From NCBI GenBank assembly GCA_964459205.1, contig CAYWKJ010000009.1, forward strand, positions 1 to 37,573: a DNA stretch of 37,573 nucleotides, read 5' to 3'. Position 1 is the stretch's first letter. Each line of letters starts with the position of its first letter. The notes below the pieces were generated by a model. It saw only the letters and a list, made by a program, of their open reading frames with translations. It did not search any database and was not told the DNA's origin. Positions 15,642 to 22,685 of the stretch are shown in pieces. Made by a program: the position numbers and the translations under genes. The DNA is from JABJMC01 sp964459205. Its GTDB lineage: Bacteria; Patescibacteriota; Gracilibacteria; UBA1369; UBA12473.

Positions 15642-16888
15642 GAATTAAATTTGTTGATAGTATTTTCAAAAATTTCTAAATATTTGGGGGCAATTTTTGC
15701 TATGGCAAATTCTTCGCCTCTTTTTTTAGCCTGTTCCCCTATTTTTTGATGCTTTTCAGGATTGTTGATAATATCCATAGTTTTCTCTTCCCAATCCTTT
15801 AAATCGTCGTAATCACATAGATATCCGTTTTCTCCATTCTTAATAACTTCTGGGATAAAACACTTATTGCTCGCTATAACTATTTTCCCTCTTAATAATA
15901 ATTCGAATAACCCCCAATTAGCGCTGCCAAATTGAAGCGGATATAAAAAGAGGTCTATTTCTTCTACTGTTTTTGCAAAATCATCATAGTTCATGGTGTC
16001 TAAAAACGTAAAATTAGATAGATCTACGCCTGAGCCTTCTAAAACATATTCTTTAAATGTTTTTTTCTCTTTAAATTTGTTTTCTAAATATTGTGGCTCA
16101 TACCCATATCGGGGACCATTTTCTCCGCCAAGAACAACAAAATATAGATTTTTATTATTTTCAAGCAGTCGCTTACTTATTTTTATAAATTGCTCAAATC
16201 CTTTCTCGGAACTTAATACTCTAGCCGCAAAACCAATATAAGTTTTTCCTTTTTCCTTTTTGAATTTTGCCTTGCCTCCCACAGTATTCAAACCTTCCGG
16301 GTTAAACCCCTCCATTTGAGCAACAATATTTGACCGCAGCTCCTTGGGAAACATGTTCCTAGCATATTCACTTGGGGTTATCACTAAATCGCTTTTTAGC
16401 GCTTGATAATAAGAAAGCATTTCAAAGTTCTTATCTGAATAGCGTTGACAATCCATAGGTGGATACTGAGGATCCCACCCATGATGCCGATATGAAGGAA
16501 ACTCGATATAAGAAATTATTGGGATATTTACTTCATCAAAAAACAAATGTGGAGACCCTATTGTTCCATGGGCCATAATCAAATCAATATTATGATTGGA
16601 AATTATTTTTTTTGCTTCTTTAAGGGCCCCTAAAGAAATCTTGGCGCTTTTTTCTGCTTTTCCAGAATAATAGTAAGAATTTTTAGAAATATCTTTATGG
16701 GGATTAAAACTAACAAGATTTTTTGATTCATCTTGATATTTCTTTTGATGGCCATCTGAGCATAAAAAATATGAATTAGCTAACCCAGATTCGTTCAAAT
16801 AATCATGCAAAGTCCTAAATTGAGCGGTAAAGGACCGGTGTATAAATAAAATATTGAGTTTTTTGTGTGTATTTTTTTGAGTATTCAT
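15638..16888 (-). CDS. GT4-type (group 1) glycosyltransferase
   Basis: The protein has 416 residues from the ATG at 16888; an in-frame TTG precedes it. It has two Rossmann-like halves: N-terminal I-L-F-I-H-R-S-F, and a C-terminal GT4 domain beginning G-F-A-A-R-V-L-S-S-E-K-G (sugar-nucleotide side), with F-L-Y-P-L-Q-F-G-S-A-N-W-G-L-F-E-L-L-L-R-G-K-I-V-I-A-S as the E-x7-E-like donor region and the usual N-G-E-N-G-Y-L-C. It probably adds a sugar to an exported glycan or surface protein. The gene is visibly richer in A/T (many Lys, Asn and Phe codons) than its neighbours, which hints at separate ancestry. It is coupled to the downstream protease gene. TATAAT at 16900-16895 would start the transcript at the ATG. 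Confidence 0.88.
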   Translation of the reverse strand: MNTQKNTHKKLNILFIHRSFTAQFRTLHDYLNESGLANSYFLCSDGHQKKYQDESKNLVSFNPHKDISKNSYYYSGKAEKSAKISLGALKEAKKIISNHNIDLIMAHGTIGSPHLFFDEVNIPIISYIEFPSYRHHGWDPQYPPMDCQRYSDKNFEMLSYYQALKSDLVITPSEYARNMFPKELRSNIVAQMEGFNPEGLNTVGGKAKFKKEKGKTYIGFAARVLSSEKGFEQFIKISKRLLENNKNLYFVVLGGENGPRYGYEPQYLENKFKEKKTFKEYVLEGSGVDLSNFTFLDTMNYDDFAKTVEEIDLFLYPLQFGSANWGLFELLLRGKIVIASNKCFIPEVIKNGENGYLCDYDDLKDWEEKTMDIINNPEKHQKIGEQAKKRGEEFAIAKIAPKYLEIFENTINKFNS

Positions 16889-16894
16889 CAAATA

Positions 16895-16900
16895 ATTATA
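16895..16900 (-). promoter_or_regulatory. extended -10 box of the glycosyltransferase-subtilase operon, probably leaderless
   Basis: On the minus strand TGGTATAAT (ending at 16895) is an extended -10. The usual 6-7 nt to the start site lands on the A of the ATG at 16888, so the mRNA would have essentially no leader. The -35 match (TTCAAA at 16923-16918) is weak. Confidence 0.6.
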
Positions 16901-16904
16901 CCAT

Positions 16905-16938
16905 AAAAAACCCTCTTTTTGAATCTTAAATAGGGTTT
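16905..16938 (-). terminator. intrinsic terminator of the ilvD-lgt-ZIP-exonuclease operon
   Basis: On the minus strand a 7-bp stem (AAACCCT 16938-16932 with AGGGTTT 16914-16908), partly continuing into a T-run ending at 16905, begins just after the stop codon at 16942-16940. The loop is 17 nt. Confidence 0.65.
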
Positions 16939-16939
16939 C

Positions 16940-17539
16940 TTAGAACAATGCTCCTTGGGAAGGTTCTTGGGCTGTAAAAATACTACGATCAGCAAGTTCC
17001 TGAAGGCACCGAGCTGTAGCGCGAACATCATTTAAGGCGTTGTGAGCCCGCTCGAAACTTTCATTAAATAAAAACTCATAAAGCTCCATGAGGCGGGGAG
17101 CTTTAAAATTACCGTGACGTCCCGGAAGTTGGCAGAGATCTTTAGTCGTACTCATGGTGTCAAAAATTTGATCCGGGAGAAATTGCTTGGCTCGACCTAA
17201 ACGCATAAGCTCGATTTCTAAAATACTCTGATCAAAAGATAGATTATGGGCTACGGCTACATCAGCGCGGTGAAAAGCATCCATAATATCATCTACTACC
17301 TCACTAAAAATTGGCTTATCCATCACATCTTCATCTTTTATACCGTGAATAGCTGTGGCCATTAAAGGAATTGGTATTTCGGGACGAACTAAAATATCAA
17401 GTGCTTCGACTTCTTCCCAAGATCCCTGACTGTATTCATACGTAACAGCCGCAAATTGGCAAATATAAGGTTGTAGATCTAAATCATCGCCTCCATTTGG
17501 GAGACCAGTTGTTTCGGTATCAAAAACAATTACACGCAT
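16940..17539 (-). CDS. DEDDh 3'-5' exonuclease (DnaQ/RNase T-like)
   Basis: The protein has 199 residues. Exo I is F-D7-T-E9-T-T-G, Exo II is A-H-N-L-S-F-D, and Exo III is R-A-H-N-A-L-N-D-V-R-A-T with the His five residues before the Asp, so the DEDDh catalytic set is complete. It could be the Pol III epsilon proofreading subunit or a stand-alone exonuclease; there is no clamp-binding or polymerase domain in the same chain. Its ATG overlaps the TAA of the upstream ZIP gene (TAATG), so translation is coupled. Confidence 0.92.
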   Translation of the reverse strand: MRVIVFDTETTGLPNGGDDLDLQPYICQFAAVTYEYSQGSWEEVEALDILVRPEIPIPLMATAIHGIKDEDVMDKPIFSEVVDDIMDAFHRADVAVAHNLSFDQSILEIELMRLGRAKQFLPDQIFDTMSTTKDLCQLPGRHGNFKAPRLMELYEFLFNESFERAHNALNDVRATARCLQELADRSIFTAQEPSQGALF

Positions 17540-18126
17540 TAAACAAAGAGGATTAAACTTGTGGCCATTACTAACATGCCAGTCACTAGGCCATAGATTG
17601 ATAAATGATGCTCTCCATATTCACGAGCAGCAGGGAGAAGTTGATCTAATGAAATAAAGACCATAATTCCGGCGACAGCTGGGAATAAAAAGCCAGTGGC
17701 CAATTCTTGGTTAAAAAGATGACAAAATACTAAACACCCCATAACTGCTCCAAGTGGCTCAGCTAAACCTGATAAAAATGAATATTTAAAAGCTTTTGCC
17801 TTGCTGCTAGTGGCGTAATAAATTGGGATAGAAATAGCAATTCCTTCCGGAATATTGTGGATTGCAATAGCCAAGGCAATGGGGATTCCTAACTTTAAAT
17901 CATTCAAAGCCGCTACAAAAGTGGCCAACCCCTCCGGGAAATTATGCAAACCAATAGCCAAAGCTGCTATAAAGCCCAATCGGAGTAGTTTTTTTTGACG
18001 GCGAGCTTCTTTTTTATCAGACATTTCCTCGATGTGATGCGCCTCGTGAGGGTTTTCTTCGTGCGGGACAAGACGGTCAATAATAGCGGCCAAAAGCACT
18101 CCTATAAAAAAAAGCGAGAACAGCAA
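17539..18126 (-). CDS. ZupT-type ZIP transporter, C-terminal part (separated by a frameshift)
   Basis: This is the downstream piece of a gene split by a single extra base in a T8 run (complement of 18106-18113). It contains the ZIP metal-site motifs H-N-F-P-E-G-L-A-T-F in TM4 and H-N-I-P-E-G-I-A in TM5, with a His/Glu-rich loop (E-E-N-P-H-E-A-H-H) before them. The TTG at 18126 is an artefact of this frame; conserved sequence begins with F-I-G-V-L-L-A at about 18110. With T7 instead of T8 the two parts join into one 271-residue protein, close to the E. coli ZupT length of 257. Whether the product is made depends on slippage or on the sequence being wrong. Confidence 0.85.
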   Translation of the reverse strand: MLFSLFFIGVLLAAIIDRLVPHEENPHEAHHIEEMSDKKEARRQKKLLRLGFIAALAIGLHNFPEGLATFVAALNDLKLGIPIALAIAIHNIPEGIAISIPIYYATSSKAKAFKYSFLSGLAEPLGAVMGCLVFCHLFNQELATGFLFPAVAGIMVFISLDQLLPAAREYGEHHLSIYGLVTGMLVMATSLILFV

Positions 18127-18355
18127 AAGTCATGCCCATCCGTGGGGTATAAAAATCCATTAATACTCTCTGCCCTTCCATTAACATTTCGGTAAACGAA
18201 ATATAAATCATCACTCCGGCGGAAAACCCCAAAGCAACAGATAGGAACTTGGTATTGGTTCGCTTGGTAAAAAAAGCAAGTGCGCTCCCAATTCCGGTAG
18301 AAAGACCGGCAAATAGAGTCAGAGCAAAAGCGATAAGAAATTCATTTGTAAACAT
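18077..18355 (-). CDS. ZupT-type ZIP transporter, N-terminal part (separated by a frameshift)
   Basis: The frame encodes TM1-TM3 of a ZupT-like zinc transporter (G-L-S-T-G-I-G-S-A-L-A-F, L-G-F-S-A-G-V-M-I-Y-I-S-F-T-E-M-L) up to about base 18114. Beyond that the reading Y-R-S-A-F-G-R-Y-Y is not conserved and stops. The homopolymer at 18106-18113 is the shift point. The gene sits 11 nt after lgt in the same operon, and AAAC (18368-18365) lies 9 nt before the ATG. Confidence 0.85.
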   Translation of the reverse strand: MFTNEFLIAFALTLFAGLSTGIGSALAFFTKRTNTKFLSVALGFSAGVMIYISFTEMLMEGQRVLMDFYTPRMGMTFAVLAFFYRSAFGRYY

Positions 18356-18366
18356 GCCTATCTTGT

Positions 18367-19146
18367 TTACCTTTTTTTAGGTCGAAACGCAAGGAATCCA
18401 AAATAAATCACGGCCAGTATGATGGGGATTAGACTTAAGAATTGCCCCATAGAAAGCGGGATATCTGCCGGGATCGTAAAACGTTCTTTGTAAAATTCAA
18501 TAAAAAAGCGGCCGCCAAAATAAAGTCCTATATATAAGAAAAGGAAAAACATTTTGGGGAGTCGCGGGGCGCGCGCACGATAAAGTAAGTAGAGGAATAC
18601 GAATAAAGCCGCATTAAGCGCGGCTTCGTAGAGTTGAGCTGGGTGACGAGGGAAATCCTCGCCCAAACGAGCAAAAACCACTCCCCACTCTGAACCTGTG
18701 GGAGTCCCAATTATCTCGGAATTAAAGAAATTTCCTATTCGGACGGCAGTGGCCACAATCGGTATACCCAAAACAAGTTGATTAACATGCTTAGTGAAAG
18801 GGATTTTGTAAATCTTTATCCAAATAAGGTAAGCAATAAGCAATCCAAGGGCGGCTCCATGACTAGACAAACCTCCATTCCAAATTTTTAGAATGTCGAG
18901 GGGGGCTGCTAAATATTCAGCCGGGTGATAAAAGAAAATATGACCGAGCCGCGCTCCAATAATTACTCCAATTACTAAATAAAAAACTACGCTATCCGCG
19001 ACTTCTGGTTTGTGCCCGGCTTTTTTAAATAAATGACGCACAAAAAAATATGCTCCTAACAATCCAAGGGCAAAAAATAATCCATACCAGCGGAGCGAAA
19101 GTGGTCCGATCTCAAAAATAACAGGAGAAATTTCGTTAATAAACAT
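18367..19146 (-). CDS. lgt: prolipoprotein diacylglyceryl transferase
   Basis: The protein has 259 residues and about seven membrane helices. Lgt adds diacylglycerol from phosphatidylglycerol to the lipobox Cys of preprolipoproteins at the membrane. The motif G-G-L-S-S-H-G, the signature R-I-G-N-F-F-N-S-E-I-I-G with its essential Arg, and the late H-P-A-Q-L-Y-E are all present. Its presence means the organism makes lipoproteins. It starts 14 nt after ilvD, and the TAA of ilvD (19163-19161) is part of a TAAC 13 nt before the ATG. Confidence 0.97.
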   Translation of the reverse strand: MFINEISPVIFEIGPLSLRWYGLFFALGLLGAYFFVRHLFKKAGHKPEVADSVVFYLVIGVIIGARLGHIFFYHPAEYLAAPLDILKIWNGGLSSHGAALGLLIAYLIWIKIYKIPFTKHVNQLVLGIPIVATAVRIGNFFNSEIIGTPTGSEWGVVFARLGEDFPRHPAQLYEAALNAALFVFLYLLYRARAPRLPKMFFLFLYIGLYFGGRFFIEFYKERFTIPADIPLSMGQFLSLIPIILAVIYFGFLAFRPKKR

Positions 19147-19160
19147 AAACTAAGTAGAGG

Positions 19161-20903
19161 TTAAACATTATCCATGGTGGCGCCAGTATTGGCACTCGTA
19201 ACATGCTGAGCATAACGCCCAAGCCAACCACCTTTTACTTTGGGCTCAAATTCTGGAAGCGAATCAAGTCGCTTTTTGAGCTCTTCTTTTGAAATATCGA
19301 GGTCGATTGTCCCGGCGGTGACATTGATCTTAATTATGTCGCCATTGTTAATGGCGGCAATTGGCCCACGCGCGGCCGCCTCTGGTGAGATATGCCCGAT
19401 GCATAGTCCGCGCGTGCCTCCAGAAAATCTTCCGTCCGTGAGTAACGCCGCTTTGATATCACGACCTTTAATAGCGGCCGTTGGGGAAAGCATTTCTTGC
19501 ATACCGGGCCCGCCTTTAGGACCTTCATAACGAATAACAACCACATCGCCATCAATAACTTGCCCATCTAAAATTGCTTTTAAGGCCTCTTCCTGAGATT
19601 GATAAACTTTAGCTGGCCCTTCAAAAATTATCATATCTTTTTCTACGCCAGCTGTTTTTATTACACTGCCCTTAGGAGCTAAATTCCCATACAAAATCTT
19701 AAGACCACCGTCCTGCGTAAAAGCATGCTCACCCACTCTAATTACATCACCATCAGCTCCAGGAGCATTTTCCACACTATCTATTAGTGTCCCATAACAG
19801 GTTTGAGAATCCGTGGTAAGTGGAGCATCACTAAATTCGTGAATTGCTTTTAAAATAGCAGGCACTCCCCCAACTTCATGTACATGTTCAACATGAATTT
19901 CCGGACGTGAAGGAGCTACTTTACAAATATTCGGCGTAACTTTTGCAATTTCATCGATCCTTTCTAAAGGATAATCAAGTCCGGCCTCGCGAGCTAAAGC
20001 CAAAGTATGCAAAACTGTATTAGTTGATCCTCCCATGGCCATATCCAGAATAAAAGCGTTATCAATTGCCTTTTTCGTAACAATATCACGCGGCCGAATT
20101 TGCTCCTTCAAAAGCACTTGCATCCGCACGGCCGCCGCCTTCACCAACTTTTCCCGCTCAGGATTAATCTCCCATTCTAACTTCTCTTTGTTGGTCCAGC
20201 GTGCCGCTGGCACAGTCCCATTCCCAGGCAAAGCCAAGCCAATTGCCTCGGCCAAACAATTCATAGAATTCGCGGTAAACATCCCGGAGCAACTCCCGCA
20301 AGTTCGGCAAGATGTCTCTGCAATTTCAAATAATTCCTCATCCGAAATCCGATTTGCGGATCGCTCGCCCACTCCTTCAAATACACTAATGACATCAGTA
20401 TTTCCTTTCCCAGCTAACATAGGCCCACCACTGACATAAATTGCCGGAATATTTACCCGAACCATGGCATTTAACATGCCAGGCACAATTTTGTCGCAGT
20501 TTCCAATTCCAATCCACGCATCACATGGATGCGCTCCAATAATTGTTTCTATTTGATCAGCAATTAACTCACGCGATGGTAATGAATATTTCATTCCAAA
20601 ATGCCCCATAGCAATCCCATCGCAAATCGCGCCACCCACATTACAATACCAAACATTAAATCCAGCTTCTTTTAACTCACGAACCACTATCTCCCCTAAT
20701 TTATCCAAATGCGCGTGCCCTGGTATATGCGTTGTAAACGAATTAACCACCGTAATAAAAGGCTTTTCCCGATCTGACATTTTTTTAATAATTCCAGCTC
20801 CCCTCATCAGCGCTGCGGCTGGCATCATATGCATTCCTTCGGCTACGACGCGACTTCCTTTTCCCTGAATTGCCTTAATCCCCTCGTTAACTGCTTTATC
20901 CAT
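19161..20903 (-). CDS. ilvD: dihydroxy-acid dehydratase (IlvD/Edd family)
   Basis: The protein has 580 residues, normal for the family. It dehydrates 2,3-dihydroxy acids in valine/isoleucine synthesis with an Fe-S cluster. Visible motifs are V-N-S-F-T-T-H-I-P-G-H-A-H-L as in E. coli IlvD, G-N-C-D-K-I-V-P-G-M, C-R-T-C-G-S-C-S-G-M-F-T-A-N-S-M, A-M-G-G-S-T-N-T, and the C-terminal D-G-R-F-S-G-G-T-R-G-L-C-I-G-H with the catalytic Ser. The segment Y-C-N-V-G-G-A-I-C-D-G-I-A-M-G-H adds Cys relative to the usual V-D-D-G-I-A-M-G-H. No other branched-chain gene is nearby, so a sugar-acid dehydratase role is a possible alternative. TAAC lies 9 nt before the ATG; an extended -10 is at 20936-20931. Confidence 0.95.
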   Translation of the reverse strand: MDKAVNEGIKAIQGKGSRVVAEGMHMMPAAALMRGAGIIKKMSDREKPFITVVNSFTTHIPGHAHLDKLGEIVVRELKEAGFNVWYCNVGGAICDGIAMGHFGMKYSLPSRELIADQIETIIGAHPCDAWIGIGNCDKIVPGMLNAMVRVNIPAIYVSGGPMLAGKGNTDVISVFEGVGERSANRISDEELFEIAETSCRTCGSCSGMFTANSMNCLAEAIGLALPGNGTVPAARWTNKEKLEWEINPEREKLVKAAAVRMQVLLKEQIRPRDIVTKKAIDNAFILDMAMGGSTNTVLHTLALAREAGLDYPLERIDEIAKVTPNICKVAPSRPEIHVEHVHEVGGVPAILKAIHEFSDAPLTTDSQTCYGTLIDSVENAPGADGDVIRVGEHAFTQDGGLKILYGNLAPKGSVIKTAGVEKDMIIFEGPAKVYQSQEEALKAILDGQVIDGDVVVIRYEGPKGGPGMQEMLSPTAAIKGRDIKAALLTDGRFSGGTRGLCIGHISPEAAARGPIAAINNGDIIKINVTAGTIDLDISKEELKKRLDSLPEFEPKVKGGWLGRYAQHVTSANTGATMDNV

Positions 20904-20930
20904 AAAATTATTGTTAAATTAACGTCCAAT

Positions 20931-20939
20931 AATATACCA
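20931..20939 (-). promoter_or_regulatory. extended -10 promoter of the ilvD operon
   Basis: On the minus strand TGGTATATT (20939-20931) predicts a start near 20924 and a leader of about 20 nt containing the TAAC motif (20916-20913). No good -35 is visible, as is common for extended -10 promoters. Confidence 0.5.
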
Positions 20940-20967
20940 CATAAACCTGTTACTTTGTGAATATACC

Positions 20968-20976
20968 TGATATAGT
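20968..20976 (+). promoter_or_regulatory. extended -10 promoter of the gene at 21000
   Basis: TGATATAGT (20968-20976) is an extended -10, back to back with the ilvD promoter. The predicted start is near 20983, giving a 17-nt leader before the ATG at 21000. Confidence 0.45.
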
Positions 20977-20999
20977 AGCTACCAAAAATAATTCACGAT

Positions 21000-21419
21000 A
21001 TGAATCAAGTTATAGGATCAACAGCGTTCGAATTAGATATATTAGATAGCCCTCTGGACTTACCCGCTGCAAATAATTGCCAACTTCTTTCTCCAGAATT
21101 AGCTGATGTTTTGTATCGTGCTCAGTGCTGCTGTTTATCGATAGATGATACCGGGCGTCCTTATTCTACGGCTGCTGACATGAGCTATGATGCCCATACT
21201 TGGTTTGCAGGTTGCCCAGATCATTTGTCTCTGCTGCACTTATTAGAAGGGTTGGGATTTATTAAATGGGATAATTCTTATAGCTTTCACCTTACTGAAA
21301 GCGGCCTACGCGCCCAGGTAACTTCACCAGGATTCACCCCTGAACAACTAGCCTCTAGGCAGGAGCTGTTTTTAAGCCGTGTTACAGCTTGGTTTGATAA
21401 ACAAAATCGCGGTAAATAA
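21000..21419 (+). CDS. unknown protein, possible winged-helix-like segment
   Basis: The protein has 139 residues and is soluble, with no signal or membrane segment. Residues ~78-103 read L-L-H-L-L-E-G-L-G-F-I-K-W-D followed by F-H-L-T-E-S-G, the helix-wing pattern (L-x-x-L-x-x-x-G-x-I ... L-T-x-x-G) common in winged-helix transcription factors. A C-C-C triplet is found near residue 43. I do not recognise the family. It is a single-gene unit ending at a bidirectional terminator shared with the pilus operon. Confidence 0.6.
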   Translation: MNQVIGSTAFELDILDSPLDLPAANNCQLLSPELADVLYRAQCCCLSIDDTGRPYSTAADMSYDAHTWFAGCPDHLSLLHLLEGLGFIKWDNSYSFHLTESGLRAQVTSPGFTPEQLASRQELFLSRVTAWFDKQNRGK

Positions 21420-21431
21420 ATACCTAACCAT

Positions 21432-21465
21432 AAAAAAAGCGCCCAACATTTGTCAGGCGCCTTTT
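21432..21465. terminator. bidirectional terminator between the 21000 gene and the pilus operon
   Basis: A short GC stem (GCGCC 21439-21443 with GGCGC 21456-21460) is flanked by AAAAAAA (21432-21438), the T-tract for the minus strand, and by CTTTT (21461-21465), the T-tract for the plus strand. It can serve both convergent genes. Confidence 0.8.
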
Positions 21466-21480
21466 AAAGTCTTAAAAAAT

Positions 21481-21927
21481 CTATCTCGTCACACTCAAAA
21501 CCTCTGAGAGTTCCGCCGTTGGCGCGGCCACTGTAAGACGACCATTGGCGTCCTTAGCAATGGTATAACCAGTGTCATAACTAGCACAACTGGTATAATC
21601 CGCTCCTGATGCAGTTGGATCATAAGGCATTTCCGCAATATAAGTTGGAACAATATAACTACAAATATCAATTTGAGTACCACCACTACCAACAACAGTA
21701 GCTGTTGTAGTAATTTCAGTAGGCAATACACCACGATTATCAATGGCATATTCATGAACAGCATTTAATACTGATTGAATATCACTACTACGCTGTGTGT
21801 TGTTTGCTTGAGAAATTTGCCTAGCTGGGTTGATCGCTACAATAACGATCCCGGCTAGAATCGCGATGATCACGATTACCAACAAAACTTCGACAAGCGT
21901 AAAACCTTTGCGGTTAAGTTTTGACAT
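21481..21927 (-). CDS. major type IV pilin-like protein (prepilin)
   Basis: The protein has 148 residues from the ATG at 21927; the longer frame start at 21969 overlaps the previous gene and lacks support. The N-terminus reads M-S-K-L-N-R-K-G, then F-T-L-V-E-V-L-L-V, a canonical class III prepilin peptidase site (G-F, Glu at +5) followed by a 25-residue hydrophobic spine with A-I-N-P-A-R-Q. The C-terminal domain has a Cys pair (I-C-S-Y and T-S-C-A-S) and the A-E-M-P-Y-D-P motif of the TFP_pilin/PilA-G class. It is the last gene of the pilus operon and could be the main fibre subunit. TAAC at 21941-21938 lies 10 nt before this ATG, which supports the start. Confidence 0.93.
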   Translation of the reverse strand: MSKLNRKGFTLVEVLLVIVIIAILAGIVIVAINPARQISQANNTQRSSDIQSVLNAVHEYAIDNRGVLPTEITTTATVVGSGGTQIDICSYIVPTYIAEMPYDPTASGADYTSCASYDTGYTIAKDANGRLTVAAPTAELSEVLSVTR

Positions 21928-21946
21928 ATGGGAGGTTGTTAAAATA

Positions 21947-22156
21947 TTACTCTTCGAAATTACCATCATCCATCTGTTTTGACAAGTTGTAATACCCTCC
22001 TAAATCAATAATCGGCAATGTCACCTCCACCGAGAGCTCTGTTTCTATTGGCTTATTCCAGCTACTATAAAGAGAAATCGTACTAATAATTATGACCATA
22101 AATAATCCAATGGCAATAAAAAACGGTAAATAACTTTTATTAATTTTCTCTAACAT
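21947..22156 (-). CDS. small single-pass membrane protein of the pilus operon
   Basis: The protein has 69 residues. One membrane helix (about 9-32) is preceded by a short basic cytoplasmic tail and followed by V-T-L-P-I-I-D-L-G-G-Y-Y-N-L-S-K-Q. Its start overlaps the end of the PilO-like gene by 17 nt and it sits where PilP often lies, but it is far too short for PilP and lacks a lipobox. It may be an alignment-complex accessory subunit. I do not recognise it. Confidence 0.7.
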   Translation of the reverse strand: MLEKINKSYLPFFIAIGLFMVIIISTISLYSSWNKPIETELSVEVTLPIIDLGGYYNLSKQMDDGNFEE

Positions 22157-22685
22157 ATAGATGAATTATTAAATTAACATTAGGTGGAGTGTCCTCTTCC
22201 ACAAGATCTAAACTCTTATAATTAATCGAGTCCACGCGGATATAATAAGGCATGTGCTCAAGCTCACTTATAAACTCAATTAAATCAGTTTTATCTCCAT
22301 AGAACTTAACTTCATAGCCTAAAACACTCTCTAAAGAACTGTCCTCTGAATCAATTGATTGCAAATCTAAATTAAGATCCTGAGCTATCCCGATCTCTTC
22401 TACCGCTCCAATAAACGCAATGTATTCTGCCTCTGCTGCTGGCCTTAGCTCTAGTACAAAATCAATAATTCGACGTGGTTCGTCTGTGTACATAGACAAA
22501 CTTCTTTCAAAATTTTCTTGCAGAGTATCTGTTTGTTCTACAAAATCATTTAAAGTTTGAACCTCCATGCGAATATCACGAGTAGCAGTTCCGATTACAA
22601 GCACAACAAACGTACTTAAAAAGATCAAAATTAATGAAAAATTTAAAATTCGTTGAATGATGCTAGGAATTGGAGTTTGTGGCAT
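22140..22685 (-). CDS. pilO: PilO-like inner-membrane alignment protein
   Basis: The protein has 181 residues: one N-terminal membrane helix (about 14-34), a coiled-coil-like segment (about 40-65), then a ferredoxin-like alpha/beta domain, the usual PilO plan. It follows the PilMN fusion and overlaps it by 23 nt, the expected place of PilO in the pilMNO order. It should link the cytoplasmic PilM-PilN unit to the fibre assembly machinery. Confidence 0.8.
   Translation of the reverse strand: MPQTPIPSIIQRILNFSLILIFLSTFVVLVIGTATRDIRMEVQTLNDFVEQTDTLQENFERSLSMYTDEPRRIIDFVLELRPAAEAEYIAFIGAVEEIGIAQDLNLDLQSIDSEDSSLESVLGYEVKFYGDKTDLIEFISELEHMPYYIRVDSINYKSLDLVEEDTPPNVNLIIHLYVREN

Noticed and set aside
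16940..20903. 18077-18355 and 17539-18126 as two separate small transporters
   Set aside because: Each has only half of the ZIP helices, and together they make one ZupT when one base of the homopolymer is removed.
21927..21969. Longer start of the major pilin at 21969
   Set aside because: It overlaps the preceding gene and would give a 22-residue leader, whereas the ATG at 21927 gives a typical 8-residue leader with the TAAC motif in place.
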